This document shows positions 8,195 to 17,804 of a stretch of 64,000 nucleotides of DNA, piece after piece; positions within the stretch are counted from its first letter, which is position 1; each line of letters starts with the position of its first letter. Location of the stretch: contig NZ_LWHG01000033.1 in NCBI RefSeq assembly GCF_001625445.1, positions 123,800-187,799 of the forward strand, given 5' to 3'. A program made the translations under genes and the position numbers. The DNA comes from Haladaptatus sp. R4. GTDB lineage: Archaea > Halobacteriota > Halobacteria > Halobacteriales > Haladaptataceae. Below the pieces are notes generated by a model. It saw only the letters and a program-made list of their open reading frames with translations, had not been told where the DNA came from and ran no database searches.

Positions 8195-9664
8195 ATGAGT
8201 GAAGGCGTTAATCCATCTGCAAGCGAGTTGGCTACCTGTATCAGGAGAGGTTCCTTATCCATCCCTGATGTTACAGAGAAATATCTCACACGACTCGAAA
8301 AACGTGATGGAGATCTCAACGCATTCGTAACTGTACTTGAAGAAGAAGCCCGTGAGCGGGCACAAACAGCTGAAGCGGAACTCACAAACGGTGCGAAACT
8401 TGGCCCGCTTCATGGTGTTCCAATCGCAATCAAGGATTTGTTTGACTTCAAAACCGGCGCCCCAAACACATTCGGCTCGAAACCCTTCGAAGATTTCGTC
8501 CCTGAGCAGAACGCTACATACGTCGATCGGCTTCTAGAAGCTGGAGCGATCATCGTTGGGAAGACAAACACACCAGAGTTCGGTCACAAAGGTGTGACTG
8601 ATAATCTGGTCATTGGTCCGACCAGCACTCCTTTCGACCTTAATCATAATGCAGGTGGCTCATCGGGCGGTAGTGCAGCAGCTGTTGCCGCTGGGATTGT
8701 CCCACTTGCTCAAGGCGGTGATAGTGGGGGATCAATTCGAATTCCTGCCTCCTGTTGTGGGGTGTATGGGTTCAATCCGACATATAGACGGGTCGCACAA
8801 GAAATCCGACCAGATGCGTTTCTCTCTCACACGCCATTTCTGCAGATCGGACCGATCTCACGAACAGTTGAAGATGCTGCACTCATGCTTGACGTGATGA
8901 CTGGCCCCCACCCTCGTGATCCGTTGAGTATGCCGGATGATGGAGCGGATTTCGTTACTGCGACTCGTCAGAGTATTAGTGGACTCAAGATCGCCTACAG
9001 CCCGGATCTCGATGTATTTCCAATCGATACGCGAGTTCAGTCAGTCGTTGACGAAGCCGTTCGAGCCTTCGAAACTGCAGGCGCGACTGTAGAAGAAGTG
9101 AAAATAGGCATCGAGCAATCCCATCGAGAGCTCGCTGACCTGTGGATTCGCCAGAACTGGATGACGTATCACTCCACGCTCGAGGGATTCAAGAGCGACG
9201 GTATCGATTTACTGGGTGATTACCGCGAAGATCTCACACCTGCACTCGTCGACCATCTTGAGGATACGGCAGATCTCTCCATTCGTGAATACAAGCGAGA
9301 TGAACACGCTCGAACGCAGGTATATGATGCCATTCAAGATGTCTTTGAGGAATACGACCTCATTGTAACACCAACGATCGCTGTTCCACCTGTGAAGAAT
9401 CACACTGGGAGTGATGAGCAAACGGTTGGCCCGACTGAAATCAATGGTGAGTCCGTTGATCCACTTATTGGTTGGTGTCTCACGTTCCCGTTCAATTTTA
9501 CTGGGCATCCAGCTGCTTCGATACCAGCGGGACTATCCGATGGATTGCCGATCGGGATGCAAATTGTTGGCGACCGCTTTGCTGATGAGACTGTTTTCGC
9601 TGCCAGTGGTGCCTTCGAACGCATCAAACCATGGGCGGACACATATTCAATGATCGATTGTTGA
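8195..9664 (+). CDS. Amidase (amidase-signature family)
   Basis: A 489-residue enzyme of full family length. The catalytic triad is visible: Lys80 in VPIAIKDLFD, the cis-Ser in GGSSGGSAAAVAAG (about 156) and the nucleophile Ser180 in GGDSGGSIRIPA. Such enzymes hydrolyse amides or carbamoyl compounds to carboxylates and ammonia; the substrate cannot be told. It lies 13 bp before a CynX-type transporter, suggesting uptake and hydrolysis of a small nitrogen compound, with the divergent Bat-type gene as regulator. Confidence 0.92.
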   Translation: MSEGVNPSASELATCIRRGSLSIPDVTEKYLTRLEKRDGDLNAFVTVLEEEARERAQTAEAELTNGAKLGPLHGVPIAIKDLFDFKTGAPNTFGSKPFEDFVPEQNATYVDRLLEAGAIIVGKTNTPEFGHKGVTDNLVIGPTSTPFDLNHNAGGSSGGSAAAVAAGIVPLAQGGDSGGSIRIPASCCGVYGFNPTYRRVAQEIRPDAFLSHTPFLQIGPISRTVEDAALMLDVMTGPHPRDPLSMPDDGADFVTATRQSISGLKIAYSPDLDVFPIDTRVQSVVDEAVRAFETAGATVEEVKIGIEQSHRELADLWIRQNWMTYHSTLEGFKSDGIDLLGDYREDLTPALVDHLEDTADLSIREYKRDEHARTQVYDAIQDVFEEYDLIVTPTIAVPPVKNHTGSDEQTVGPTEINGESVDPLIGWCLTFPFNFTGHPAASIPAGLSDGLPIGMQIVGDRFADETVFAASGAFERIKPWADTYSMIDC

Positions 9665-9677
9665 GGAAACTTCCATT

Positions 9678-10937
9678 ATGAACTCTCAGACTGATGACTC
9701 CGATAGTGCTTGGGTGTTTAGTAGTATCTCTCTCGATCAGGTAAATACGAAACGTCATATTTTCGTTCTTTTGGGCTTGTTAGTCGTTGCTCTTAACCTT
9801 CGGCCAGCTATTGCCTCGGTTTCACCGGTACTGGAGCAGATACGAATTGACTTAGGACTCAGTTATGGGACAGTCAGCTTGCTCACGACCCTTCCAACCA
9901 TCTGTATGGGGGTTTTTGCACTCACTGCTGCTCCTATCGCTCAACGGCTCGGCCAAGAACAGACTGTTCTCTATGCAGTCATTCTAATTGGGTTCGCTAC
10001 TGCCGTACGCTTCGCTGGTACCCATGTTAGTGTCTTGTTCGCTACTGCAATTGTCGTCGGCATCGGAATTGCCCTTATTCAAGCACTCCTCCCAGCGCTT
10101 GTTGATAGATACTTCACCGATCGTGCTGATCTCGTAACTAGCCTCTACACTGCAAGCTTGATTGGTGGTGCAGCCATTGCTGCTGCCGCTACTGTTCCGA
10201 TCGAGCGGATGCTTGGCTCATGGTCTGCAGCACTCGGCTCTTGGAGTGTACTGGCCGTATTTGGAGCGATTTTTTGGGGAATAGTTATTCGTGGACAATC
10301 TACGACTGCTAACCGATCAGGTGCTGACGGGACGGTTGAAGGTGAAGCTGCTGCAACACAGTTACCATGGCGCAGTCGATGGGCATGGATATTATCGGTG
10401 TTTTATGGAGGTTCTGCATTTTTGTATTTTGCAACCTTGACATGGCTTGCCCCATTCTACCAGTCACTTGGTTGGAGCGAGGAACTTTCTGGATTTCTAC
10501 TAACTGTGTTCACAGTCGCTGAAATTGCAGGAACGCTCGGTGTCGCACTTCTCACTAGTCTTAGTTCGGACCGACGGCCAGCACTTGTGCTGACGCTCGT
10601 AGCATGTATCATCGGATTCGGTGCAATGGCGTGGATACCCCTTGCAAGTCCGTGGATTTGGGCAACTATCGCAGGAGCCGGAATCGGTGGATTATTTGAT
10701 CTCACGTTACTTTTGCCGATAGATTACGCTCCAACTCCAGAGACAACAGGCAAACTAAGCTCGATGGTAGTCGGTATTGGCTATCTGCTTTCTGCGCTTG
10801 GTCCGGTCGTAATTGGACGATTACGTAGTGCTTCTGATGGATATGTCGTTCCGTTTCTCCTTCTCGTCGGAATCTGCGTTATAATGTTGATCGTGTCGCT
10901 ATGGTTTCAGCCAGAAAACACCATCAAGGTTAGGTGA
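9678..10937 (+). CDS. MFS transporter, CynX/NimT type
   Basis: A 419-residue protein with about twelve membrane segments, starting NLRPAIASVSPVLEQI after a polar N-terminus, a signature of the cyanate/nitroimidazole-permease branch of the MFS. Its position directly after the amidase implies import of an amide or related anion, or export of the product. No frameshift was seen. Confidence 0.85.
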   Translation: MNSQTDDSDSAWVFSSISLDQVNTKRHIFVLLGLLVVALNLRPAIASVSPVLEQIRIDLGLSYGTVSLLTTLPTICMGVFALTAAPIAQRLGQEQTVLYAVILIGFATAVRFAGTHVSVLFATAIVVGIGIALIQALLPALVDRYFTDRADLVTSLYTASLIGGAAIAAAATVPIERMLGSWSAALGSWSVLAVFGAIFWGIVIRGQSTTANRSGADGTVEGEAAATQLPWRSRWAWILSVFYGGSAFLYFATLTWLAPFYQSLGWSEELSGFLLTVFTVAEIAGTLGVALLTSLSSDRRPALVLTLVACIIGFGAMAWIPLASPWIWATIAGAGIGGLFDLTLLLPIDYAPTPETTGKLSSMVVGIGYLLSALGPVVIGRLRSASDGYVVPFLLLVGICVIMLIVSLWFQPENTIKVR

Positions 10938-11528
10938 TAGCAATAGCTCCGCTCGATTTTTGTTGGAAAAATTCGTTAGAAGAGATTAGCTTCGATATTG
11001 GTCTGTGTGTACGTAATTACAGTTGAGATCGAATGAGAAAACTCACTTGTGGGCTGGCCATGGTCTGATTCCTATCAGAACTAATACGATATTTCGAGGG
11101 TTGATTATTACTATTTAAATACAGACTCATGTTCACCCAAGAATCCAGCAATGGCTCTCATCTATTCATTGTATGGTGAATTGGGATCTACAACAGAAAA
11201 CTCGCACCGAGAAAGGTGAGCAACCGATACCAGACTGTGATATCGCATCGGTGTTTACGAACAGAGAGTCATCGCGGTCACTGATTAGTGATCTGCTGGA
11301 CGCTCATGACTTTCTGCCATTGTTTGAGGTGGGAAATTGGATGCGATCGTCGTTTAACACCCAACTGTGGTGTTTCTCCCATGTGATCGGATCGATAATC
11401 GAGTTCCGAAAATTGGTGATATTCACCCTTGAACTGCAAGGGTGCAAAGCACTAAACGAGCAAAAGATCTTACCTGTGATTGGTACCAAAGGAGCCTTCG
11501 ATCGTATTGTATGGGGAGATACGTAGCG
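10938..11528. other. Intergenic stretch, no gene supported
   Basis: About 590 bases. An open frame at 11173-11526 has low-complexity, non-haloarchaeal composition and no recognisable fold, so it is not called. An AT-rich run near 11100-11130 may serve as a promoter for a lost gene. Confidence 0.4.
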
Positions 11529-12470
11529 ATGACCCGCCCTGACGCATTATCCCACTATCCATGGATGGTTCCGCTCATATCTCTCCTCGGTGCAGGCACT
11601 GTTCTTGGGGTCTCGACTAACCTTGCTAAACTCGCCGCTGGTGTCGGCCTTGATCCGTTGGCCTTCCTTGCGTGGTCAGTCACTGGGTCGGCAGTCGTTC
11701 TCGGAAGTGTCGGCGCCGCCCGGCACCGACTCCCCTCGGTTAATATTCGTACCACTGAGTATTTCGTGATATCTGGCTTGGTCGGCCTGGCCGTTCCCAA
11801 TCTCCTCTCTTTCGCTGCCGTCACCCATGTTGGGGCTGGTTTTGTCGCACTCACAATCGCCTTCCCGCCCCTCTTCACCTACCTTGGTGCGCTCTTTCTT
11901 GGCATGGAATCGTTCCGATTTCGCCGTGCGGCTGGCGTCGTACTCGCACTTGGGGGAGCAACTCTTCTCGGCATCCTCAAACTTTCTGAACCGGACGTTG
12001 ATCCATTCTGGGTTGCTGCGACGCTCTGTTCTCCGATTCTTCTGGCCGGCGGTAACATTTACCGTACGGCCCGCTGGCCGGAGGGGGCTGCTCCCGACGA
12101 ACTCGCTCCTGGCATGCTTGCTGCGGCCGGTACCATACTCCTTGCTGTCGGTCTAATTGCGAACACCTTCTGGGAGGGGAATGGTGGGTCTAGTTTTTCT
12201 CTTGCCGTGCCCACGAGTCACGCCGCGCCCATTCTTCTCATTCTTGCCCAGACTGCAACGTTTTCGGTGATGTACTTCCTATACTTCATCCTCCAGAAGC
12301 GTGGAGGACCTGTCTACCTCAGCCTCCTTGGTTCAGTCGCTGCTATCGTTGGTGTCCCCATTGCTGTCCTCTTTTTAGGAGAAGCTCCGCCAAAGGGGCT
12401 TGCCCTCGGTTGCATCCTTATTGGGTTCGGTGTTGGTCTTGTCACACTCGGTGACCCGAAGACGACATAG
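11529..12470 (+). CDS. EamA/DMT-family exporter
   Basis: A 313-residue protein with ten predicted membrane segments in two EamA repeats (the first near residues 10-135, the second near 150-305), ending with LGEAPPKGLALGCILIGFG as usual for the family. These carriers export metabolites or amino acids. The ATG at 11529 gives the family-typical short N-terminus; upstream starts at 11511 or 11442 would add polar residues. The cargo is unknown. Confidence 0.85.
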   Translation: MTRPDALSHYPWMVPLISLLGAGTVLGVSTNLAKLAAGVGLDPLAFLAWSVTGSAVVLGSVGAARHRLPSVNIRTTEYFVISGLVGLAVPNLLSFAAVTHVGAGFVALTIAFPPLFTYLGALFLGMESFRFRRAAGVVLALGGATLLGILKLSEPDVDPFWVAATLCSPILLAGGNIYRTARWPEGAAPDELAPGMLAAAGTILLAVGLIANTFWEGNGGSSFSLAVPTSHAAPILLILAQTATFSVMYFLYFILQKRGGPVYLSLLGSVAAIVGVPIAVLFLGEAPPKGLALGCILIGFGVGLVTLGDPKTT

Positions 12471-12607
12471 CGCAGTGCATTCTCATGGTGCTTTGAGGCA
12501 CTATTAGTCCGTAGACTTTCTGTTCACATTGTCCCTGTTTTGGAAAATTAGACTAAGCGAGCCGACTGGGATGTTACTATTCCATACTAACCACTTCTGA
12601 ATAGCAT

Positions 12608-13333
12608 GGGTGGCGCATTGTGCATGGCATCGTCGATAGCGTGTGGGTGAGGCCGATTGAAGGCGAGGAACAGACGTCGCTTTCGGAGCTTGTCTCGGAG
12701 ATTTCCGAGGAGGTAGAGATTCGGCTCGAACACGAAGCCCACTACGACTGGATTTCCTTTGTGCCGTTGCGCGATTCGGATGCTGGTGCATTGACGAAGT
12801 ACTTCGGGAAGGTAGCTGGAGAGGATGAGTACAAGTATCGGGGCATCGAGTGTCGGCAGCGAAGTACGCCGTCATATATCGGCGATGCGCAGAAAGCGTT
12901 GATTCGAGCGGTGGATGCGTATCGTGATCCAGAGGCGGTGTGTGAGGAATTGCGCTCGTGGGTTGATCGGCTTGAGCGTGGGGCGGTTGATCCGGATGAG
13001 TTGGTGATTACGAATCGTGTCTCGAAGAAGCGGGAGGACTACACGCAGTTAACGCGGAGTGTGGCGGCATTAGAGCGAGCGGCTGAGTTGGGGTTGACGC
13101 GTGCGCCTGGTCAGAGTGTGTCGTATGTGGTGGTTGACGATGCAAAGCAGTCGCGGGAGCGGGTGAAGTTAGCGAGTGAGGAGTTAGACGAGTATGATGT
13201 CGGGTTCTATCGGGAGTTGTTGGTTCGTGCAGCAGCGAGTGTACTGTCGCCGCTGGGGTGGCGAGAATCAGATATTGAGGAGGAGTTAGGGAAATATATC
13301 GAGTCGAGTTTGGCGTCGTTCGGTTCAATCTGA
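12608..13333 (+). pseudogene. B-family DNA polymerase, C-terminal fragment 1
   Basis: Homology begins abruptly at GWRIVHGIVDSVWV (12608), the motif C strand with its Asp, directly after an in-frame TAG at 12602-12604, and runs to the natural end. It lacks everything upstream of motif C. It differs from the fragment at 22991-23920 at about 26 of 235 aligned residues. It may be the 3' remainder of the polymerase begun at 6392, with the cargo 7402-12600 replacing the middle. A GTG at 12620 could still start translation. Confidence 0.85.
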
Positions 13334-13402
13334 TGTAACGAATAAATCCAAACATACCTACCGCTTAACCGTCCCGTGATGGATTGTTTGTACAGACAGA
13401 AA

Positions 13403-13789
13403 TCACCCTATGTCTGCATCAGTTGTCCCTGTTAACGGATCAACACGAAACACATAGTCTGCATAGACGCCATCAAGATTCGTGGGACTTTCCTCAGCAG
13501 TATGCCTTTGACAAAGACGAGCCTCTGCCTCAACACTCCCGTGACCCGTTTCTTCTTGGTAGCGTTCTAGAACGACAAATTTCGCTGGCTCGTCGCACCC
13601 ACGACGGTGACACGTCGGGGGTGAGTCCGAATTTTCTTCTCTCGCGTATCGAAATTCATCTGCTTCGTTCTGTTCGCCACGTGGTTCAGTTTCGTCCATA
13701 CGTTCACGCGCTTGTTCAACTTCCCACGTTCGCTGGCGGTTTTCTTCATCACGGGCTTGCTTATCTCGGCTCTTTTTGTTGTCCGCCAT
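13403..13789 (-). CDS. Small haloarchaeal protein with CxxxxC..C..H zinc-finger-like end
   Basis: A 128-residue protein. The first 60 residues are highly charged and helical (MADNKKSRDKQARDEENRQ). The second part has a metal-site pattern: CHRRGCDEPA, then LCQRHTAEE, giving C-x4-C and C-x2-H pairs about 30 residues apart. Function unknown; nucleic-acid binding is plausible. Confidence 0.7.
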   Translation of the reverse strand: MADNKKSRDKQARDEENRQRTWEVEQARERMDETEPRGEQNEADEFRYAREENSDSPPTCHRRGCDEPAKFVVLERYQEETGHGSVEAEARLCQRHTAEESPTNLDGVYADYVFRVDPLTGTTDADIG

Positions 13790-13895
13790 ATCATATCTAG
13801 GTGAACGAAAGGGGTAACGCTGTGGCCGGCACTTGAAACTCTTTTCGCTAGCAACTATCGTGTTCTAATACGGAAATCGTGAGAAGGAAATTCGC

Positions 13896-14123
13896 CTACC
13901 GAGAGTAGACCAGCGGACGTTTTGTTACACTCCTCTGTCGTCTCTGTTTCTCCGCGTAGTATTTCCAGAGTCGGAGATACGTAACAGACTCTCGGAGTTC
14001 CACATTGGTTGGACCCGGCATTTCGTGCTGAGGGTCACCATAGAACTGTAGTTCGTTTAGTGGAGTCGATTGAACCTCGTGTCGTGGTTTCCCATACCGC
14101 CAGGAATCGATTGTATCGGTCAT
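13896..14123 (-). CDS. Hypothetical 75-residue protein
   Basis: The start at MTDTIDSWRYGKPRHEV (14123) gives a compact basic protein ending in a helix (TYLRLWKYYAEKQRRQR). No family recognised. Composition is protein-like and nothing else occupies the locus. Confidence 0.5.
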   Translation of the reverse strand: MTDTIDSWRYGKPRHEVQSTPLNELQFYGDPQHEMPGPTNVELRESVTYLRLWKYYAEKQRRQRSVTKRPLVYSR

Positions 14124-14518
14124 TTGTCTTCCTCTCTGTTGGGACAACCACTGTTGGTTCCAGTGTTACACAGCAGTACTCATCCTTGTAGTTCACTACG
14201 TGTTCCAGCCCAATGAATTATGTTACCTCCCTCTCAGCAGGATTCACCAAAACCACAAGTTCACGATTCACCCACTGACTGGGAAGTTTAGCTCACTTTG
14301 GCATCCTGCACAGTCGATTTCGAATGGAAGGACAATGAGCAACTCCATTCCGGTAGTCTAGGTATCACCGACTCCGCTTGTCGGAAGATTCTGGTGAGCA
14401 GCTTTTGGTCATTACTTGGCATTTCAACGAAGACGCGATACTCTCGTTTCCATGTGAGATATTCCACCACCGTGAAAAGAAGCAAACTCTTATCCCCGCA
14501 GGAATACTGTTTACTTGA
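14124..14518. other. Intergenic stretch before the CBS gene
   Basis: About 395 bases without a supported gene. ACTCTTATCCCC near 14486-14497 is about 27 bases before the CBS-protein ATG and is the likely promoter. Confidence 0.4.
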
Positions 14519-14920
14519 ATGGATGATGTCTTTATCGGGAGTCTCATGTCTTCTCCGGTGTACACTGTAAGTAACGACACCTCACTCCAGAACGCTGGCG
14601 AGACAATGCGCGAACACGAGATTGGATCGATAATCGTCGTTGGTGATGACGACCAACTCGAAGGGATCATCACTGCAACTGACTTCATTCATGTTGTCGC
14701 AGAAGGCGATCCTGATCCGAATGAATCTGTTGCCTCTGTCATGAGTACAGAGGTCATTACAACGACCGCAAGTGAATCGGTTCAAACTGCGGCGGACATA
14801 ATGATAAAACACGGCTTTGATCATCTCCCGGTTGTCGACGGAGAAGCGGTCATCGGTGTTATCACGACGACTGACCTCACGGCATATCTTTCGACCACAG
14901 AGGAACCGAGCCCATCATAG
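14519..14920 (+). CDS. CBS-domain pair protein
   Basis: A 133-residue protein made of two CBS domains: MSSPVYTVSNDTSLQNAGETM (11-31, split), then GIITATDFIHVV, then MSTEVITTTASESVQTA and GVITTTDLTAYL. Stand-alone CBS pairs bind adenosyl ligands and act as energy sensors. It is probably leaderless. Confidence 0.88.
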   Translation: MDDVFIGSLMSSPVYTVSNDTSLQNAGETMREHEIGSIIVVGDDDQLEGIITATDFIHVVAEGDPDPNESVASVMSTEVITTTASESVQTAADIMIKHGFDHLPVVDGEAVIGVITTTDLTAYLSTTEEPSPS

Positions 14921-14926
14921 GGGCAT

Positions 14927-15166
14927 TTAGTCCTCGAACGCTTCGTCGTGTTGATCATAGCGGATAGTCAGCGTACCTGGGGTGGGATGTCTGGTCGCGT
15001 TGCGGATGGCCTCGAACGTTTCGAGCATCTCGGTCGAACTGTCTTCGTCCCCATATATCTCTCGTGTTTCTTCCCGTAAGGCGTCATAAACCCGTTCCGC
15101 AAGGAGTCTGATAGCTTCTGCGTCGGATTTTGATTCGATTTCGAAGATGGCCTCGTAATGGGACAT
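14927..15166 (-). CDS. Conserved haloarchaeal small protein
   Basis: A 79-residue acidic protein (MSHYEAIFEIESKSDAEAIR at the start) predicted as beta-helix-helix-beta, of a type common in haloarchaea. It converges with the CBS gene with a 6-bp gap. Function unknown. Confidence 0.7.
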   Translation of the reverse strand: MSHYEAIFEIESKSDAEAIRLLAERVYDALREETREIYGDEDSSTEMLETFEAIRNATRHPTPGTLTIRYDQHDEAFED

Positions 15167-15310
15167 GTAACTAGTTGGTGCTCCAATGGGAAAACCCAGA
15201 CCCTACAATCGTTGACAAGGACTGCTCTCCCTGAGTACCGCCTTCTCGTAGGATCGAGACATCTGCAATGCTGTACAAACGTTGATTGGTGTCCCACTCC
15301 TCTAGATTGC

Positions 15311-15739
15311 ATGGCCGAATTCCCTGACGAGAGAGAACTCGTACTGAGAGTGCGTTCCCAGTTGGAACAATGGACGAACAATGCCCGGATACGAGCATAC
15401 AGTGAATTGTTCGAAGGCGATGATCCACTCCTTACTCCCGAAGAAATACAACGGCTTGATGCGCTCGATTCTGTAATGGAACGGAACGGTGGCGATGGCG
15501 TGTGGGGCACCGACCAGTACGGAATCCACACAGCGGGAACCACGAGTTCGGACAGTTCGATCGGAATCGTCTGTGTGTATCACCCGCAAATCACCAAAGA
15601 TTCCGTCCTTCAGGGAGACGACGGTATCGATGACGAGACCGAGGAGAAATTCAACGCAGCACTCTGGCAGTACAGCGAACGCGTTGTGACACTCATCGAA
15701 GAACGGCTTGACGAGTTCATCCGCCAAACACAGAGGTAG
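15311..15739 (+). CDS. Conserved haloarchaeal protein of unknown function
   Basis: The start at MAEFPDERELVLRVRSQLEQ (15311) gives 142 residues. The upstream 51 codons of the open frame are Cys-rich and overlap the 14927-15166 start, so they are rejected. Helical ends surround a central variable part (GVWGTDQYGIHTAG). No known domain. Confidence 0.65.
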   Translation: MAEFPDERELVLRVRSQLEQWTNNARIRAYSELFEGDDPLLTPEEIQRLDALDSVMERNGGDGVWGTDQYGIHTAGTTSSDSSIGIVCVYHPQITKDSVLQGDDGIDDETEEKFNAALWQYSERVVTLIEERLDEFIRQTQR

Positions 15740-15956
15740 CTCTGTGTTCGATTCCGCTTCCTGAAATTGGTCGACTCATCGACAGCTAAAATGGCCTTCC
15801 CAGTCAACGTCGCCACAATCGAGACGAGAAACGACGACAATCAGTACGACACCGCCTGTCCTTTAGAGGAACAGTTTACCAGGTTCAGCCCCGCTTGCTA
15901 GCAAGTGAATCGTATCACTTGGAACGGCTAGCCTCGTGTACTGAAAGTTAAGAACG

Positions 15957-17144
15957 TTATGCCCCGAGCCACCAGCCGTACAGTTGTTGTTGCTCCTCGG
16001 TGTCCGGATGCTTCTTCGATTGGCCATAGGTTTTGCCCTTGAGAAGTTGGCGTTCGACCGCGTTCGCGGCGAGACGAAGTGCATGCGTAGCGCCGTAGCC
16101 CTCCCCTTTAGCGGTGAAGTAACCACGGTCGGTGACGAGCCGAATCCGTGCCAGTACCAGTGGTACTCCTCGACTCTTTTCTTTGTGCTCATGCAGTTCG
16201 ATACTGGCCTTGATTACGCTCACCTCACCATACTTCGAGGTCACGCTGTCGATTAACGCGGAAACGTCGTCATAGTCCATCTCATCGAGCAAATCGAGAC
16301 CGAACACCTGCACGGGGCGCCGTTCTTCCTGTTCCCAGGTGAGTGCTTCAATGACGTCCGTCTTTGTGATGATTCCGACCGGTTCGTCTGTCTTGTTCGC
16401 TGTGACGACAAGTGAGGAAATCTCCTGATCGAACATCGTTTCGACTACCACATCGAGCGGTGTGTCTCGCTGAACCGTCGCAGCTGCATCGGACATCAGG
16501 TTTCGCACCGGCAGATCGAGCATCCGATCAGAAGTACCGTCACGTTCACCGAAGCCGCCGCGGCCACTAAACTCGTCTGACGAACCACCCTGGCTCTTGT
16601 TCCCCCCGCGTGTCGTGAATTCGATGACATCGTATAAACTCAATATGCCGACGAGCTCGTCATCGTCAATGACTGGAAGGTGTGCGATACGTGCTTCCCG
16701 AAGCGTGTTGAGGGCTTTGCCCATCGTGGTCGTCGGAGTCACACTGATCAGGGTTGTCGTGTATGCATCGTCGACGCTGACCGCGTCAAGAAACGGGCTC
16801 ACGGCCTCCAGGACGGCATCTGCGGTCACCACACCAAAGACGCGGTCTTTGTCCAGCACTGGGAGCGTCTTAGCGTTACTCCCGATCATGAGTCGTGCGA
16901 CCTCACGGACATCCTCGGTTCGATCGACGGTCGGGACATGTTGCACCCGTGAGCCAACCTTCGCCGAGGGTTGATTGGACGACGAGGCCAGTTGTCGGCG
17001 GCTGACGACGCCACGATACTCGTCACCGTCTGTAACGACGACGGCGTCGAGTTCTTGATTCTCGAACGCACCGGCGACCTTCGAAAGGGGTGCCCCGATG
17101 TCGAACTCGGTGAACTGTGTTGAAACTATCTCAGAGATATCCAT
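15957..17144 (-). CDS. Four-CBS protein with ribosome-hibernation-like C-terminal domain
   Basis: A 395-residue protein. Four CBS units occupy about residues 1-270, each with a VV.D or VID strand followed by GVV/GII.. and ADV/TDV. The last 115 residues (VQVFGLDLLDEMDYDDVSAL, then ASIELHEHKEKSR, then RIRLVTDRGYFTAKGEGYG) resemble the HPF/RaiA beta-alpha fold found fused to CBS arrays in haloarchaea. This suggests energy-dependent ribosome or RNA control. The start at MDISEIVS (17144) is preferred to 17270. Confidence 0.88.
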   Translation of the reverse strand: MDISEIVSTQFTEFDIGAPLSKVAGAFENQELDAVVVTDGDEYRGVVSRRQLASSSNQPSAKVGSRVQHVPTVDRTEDVREVARLMIGSNAKTLPVLDKDRVFGVVTADAVLEAVSPFLDAVSVDDAYTTTLISVTPTTTMGKALNTLREARIAHLPVIDDDELVGILSLYDVIEFTTRGGNKSQGGSSDEFSGRGGFGERDGTSDRMLDLPVRNLMSDAAATVQRDTPLDVVVETMFDQEISSLVVTANKTDEPVGIITKTDVIEALTWEQEERRPVQVFGLDLLDEMDYDDVSALIDSVTSKYGEVSVIKASIELHEHKEKSRGVPLVLARIRLVTDRGYFTAKGEGYGATHALRLAANAVERQLLKGKTYGQSKKHPDTEEQQQLYGWWLGA

Positions 17145-17301
17145 TGTGTACTCATTACTAAAGGGAACGTGGACGGTTATGCTTGCCTCACCTTTTGATG
17201 ACACGAGAGAATTGATTTTGAGAGGCGGTTTAGGGTCACAGACTGTGCCCTCGATATTACTTTGACGCACCGTCCGTGCTTGTCGCCACTATCGGTGGTC
17301 G

Positions 17302-17508
17302 ATTACAACGTTGTAATAGAGGGGGATCGCGAGAGCGACCCCCTCCATTTCGCAGAAATAGACGCAGAAATAGACGCAGAAACAGACGCACTCCACCGTA
17401 ACCAACCGATTACTACCACCATGTGTCACCGGCAATGCGGTGTGAATCTCGTGTGGTGGCGTGGTTCGAGCGGGGGTTCTTCGAACCCCCGTGATTACAA
17501 CGCTATAA
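17302..17508. mobile_element. MITE-like element, copy 1
   Basis: A 207-bp noncoding unit with imperfect 24-bp terminal inverted repeats matching at 19 positions. The left end begins with the perfect palindrome ATTACAACGTTGTAAT (17302-17317). The right end reads ATTACAACGCTATAAT (17493-17508), preceded by a G5TTC-TTC-GAAC5 hairpin (17472-17490). It encodes nothing convincing. A second copy lies at 19005-19188. No clear target duplication is visible. Confidence 0.6.
17351..17390. repeat. Three 12-bp tandem repeats inside the MITE-like element
   Basis: The unit CGCAGAAATAGA occurs at 17351, 17363 and, with one change, 17375. The second element copy lacks two of the units, which accounts for its shorter length. 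Confidence 0.75.
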
Positions 17509-17553
17509 TCAGCGCCCTCCATTTTGTTCCGCGTTCGCTTCGTGTGCTCGCAT

Positions 17554-17804
17554 TCATCCGGCGAGGTCGGGGTGGGCGAACGTGATTTCGATGTGGTGAC
17601 CACCGACACCCATTGCATCGTCCACACACAGCGTTCGAGATTCCTTGTAGGTTACACCAGGAACGCGCTCGGCCATCTCTTCCATCACCCGATAGCCGTC
17701 GTTTTTGTACGCACAGCCGTAGTGGGTCGCCACCTCTCGATGGGCTTGTGCTGTGGCCACAGACATTTCTAGTTCTTCGATGCGTTGTGCAAGCTCCTCG
17801 ATTA
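17554..17804 (-). pseudogene. Fragment of a coiled-coil plasmid protein, copy 1
   Basis: Read leftward, the frame starts without its own beginning: IEELAQRIEELEMSVATAQA (17801-17742) is a coiled coil closely similar to the coiled-coil gene at 49077-49556. REVATHYGCAYKNDGYRVME and a conserved globular part ending in HPDLAG follow. A TGA replaces the Trp codon of the sister copy, dropping the last 15 residues. The 5' end is cut exactly at the PIN gene stop codon (17802-17804). GTG or ATG starts inside (17766) might allow a 70-residue product. Confidence 0.65.

Noticed and set aside
11173..11526. Open frame of 117 codons before the EamA gene
   Set aside because: Composition rich in Cys, Ile and Phe, with no domain and no ribosome or promoter signal; looks like chance.
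936..12602. Shared 16-mer TACTAACCACTTCTGA at about 940 and 12586
   Set aside because: A match of this length is expected about once by chance in 64 kb, and no further similarity flanks it.
17472..17490. tRNA T-arm in the GGGGGTTC hairpin
   Set aside because: The loop is only three bases when fully paired and no other tRNA arm is found nearby.
17421..17585. Plus-strand small frame MCHRQCGVNLVWW in the MITE-like element
   Set aside because: The second copy changes frame through a G-run difference, so the protein is not conserved.
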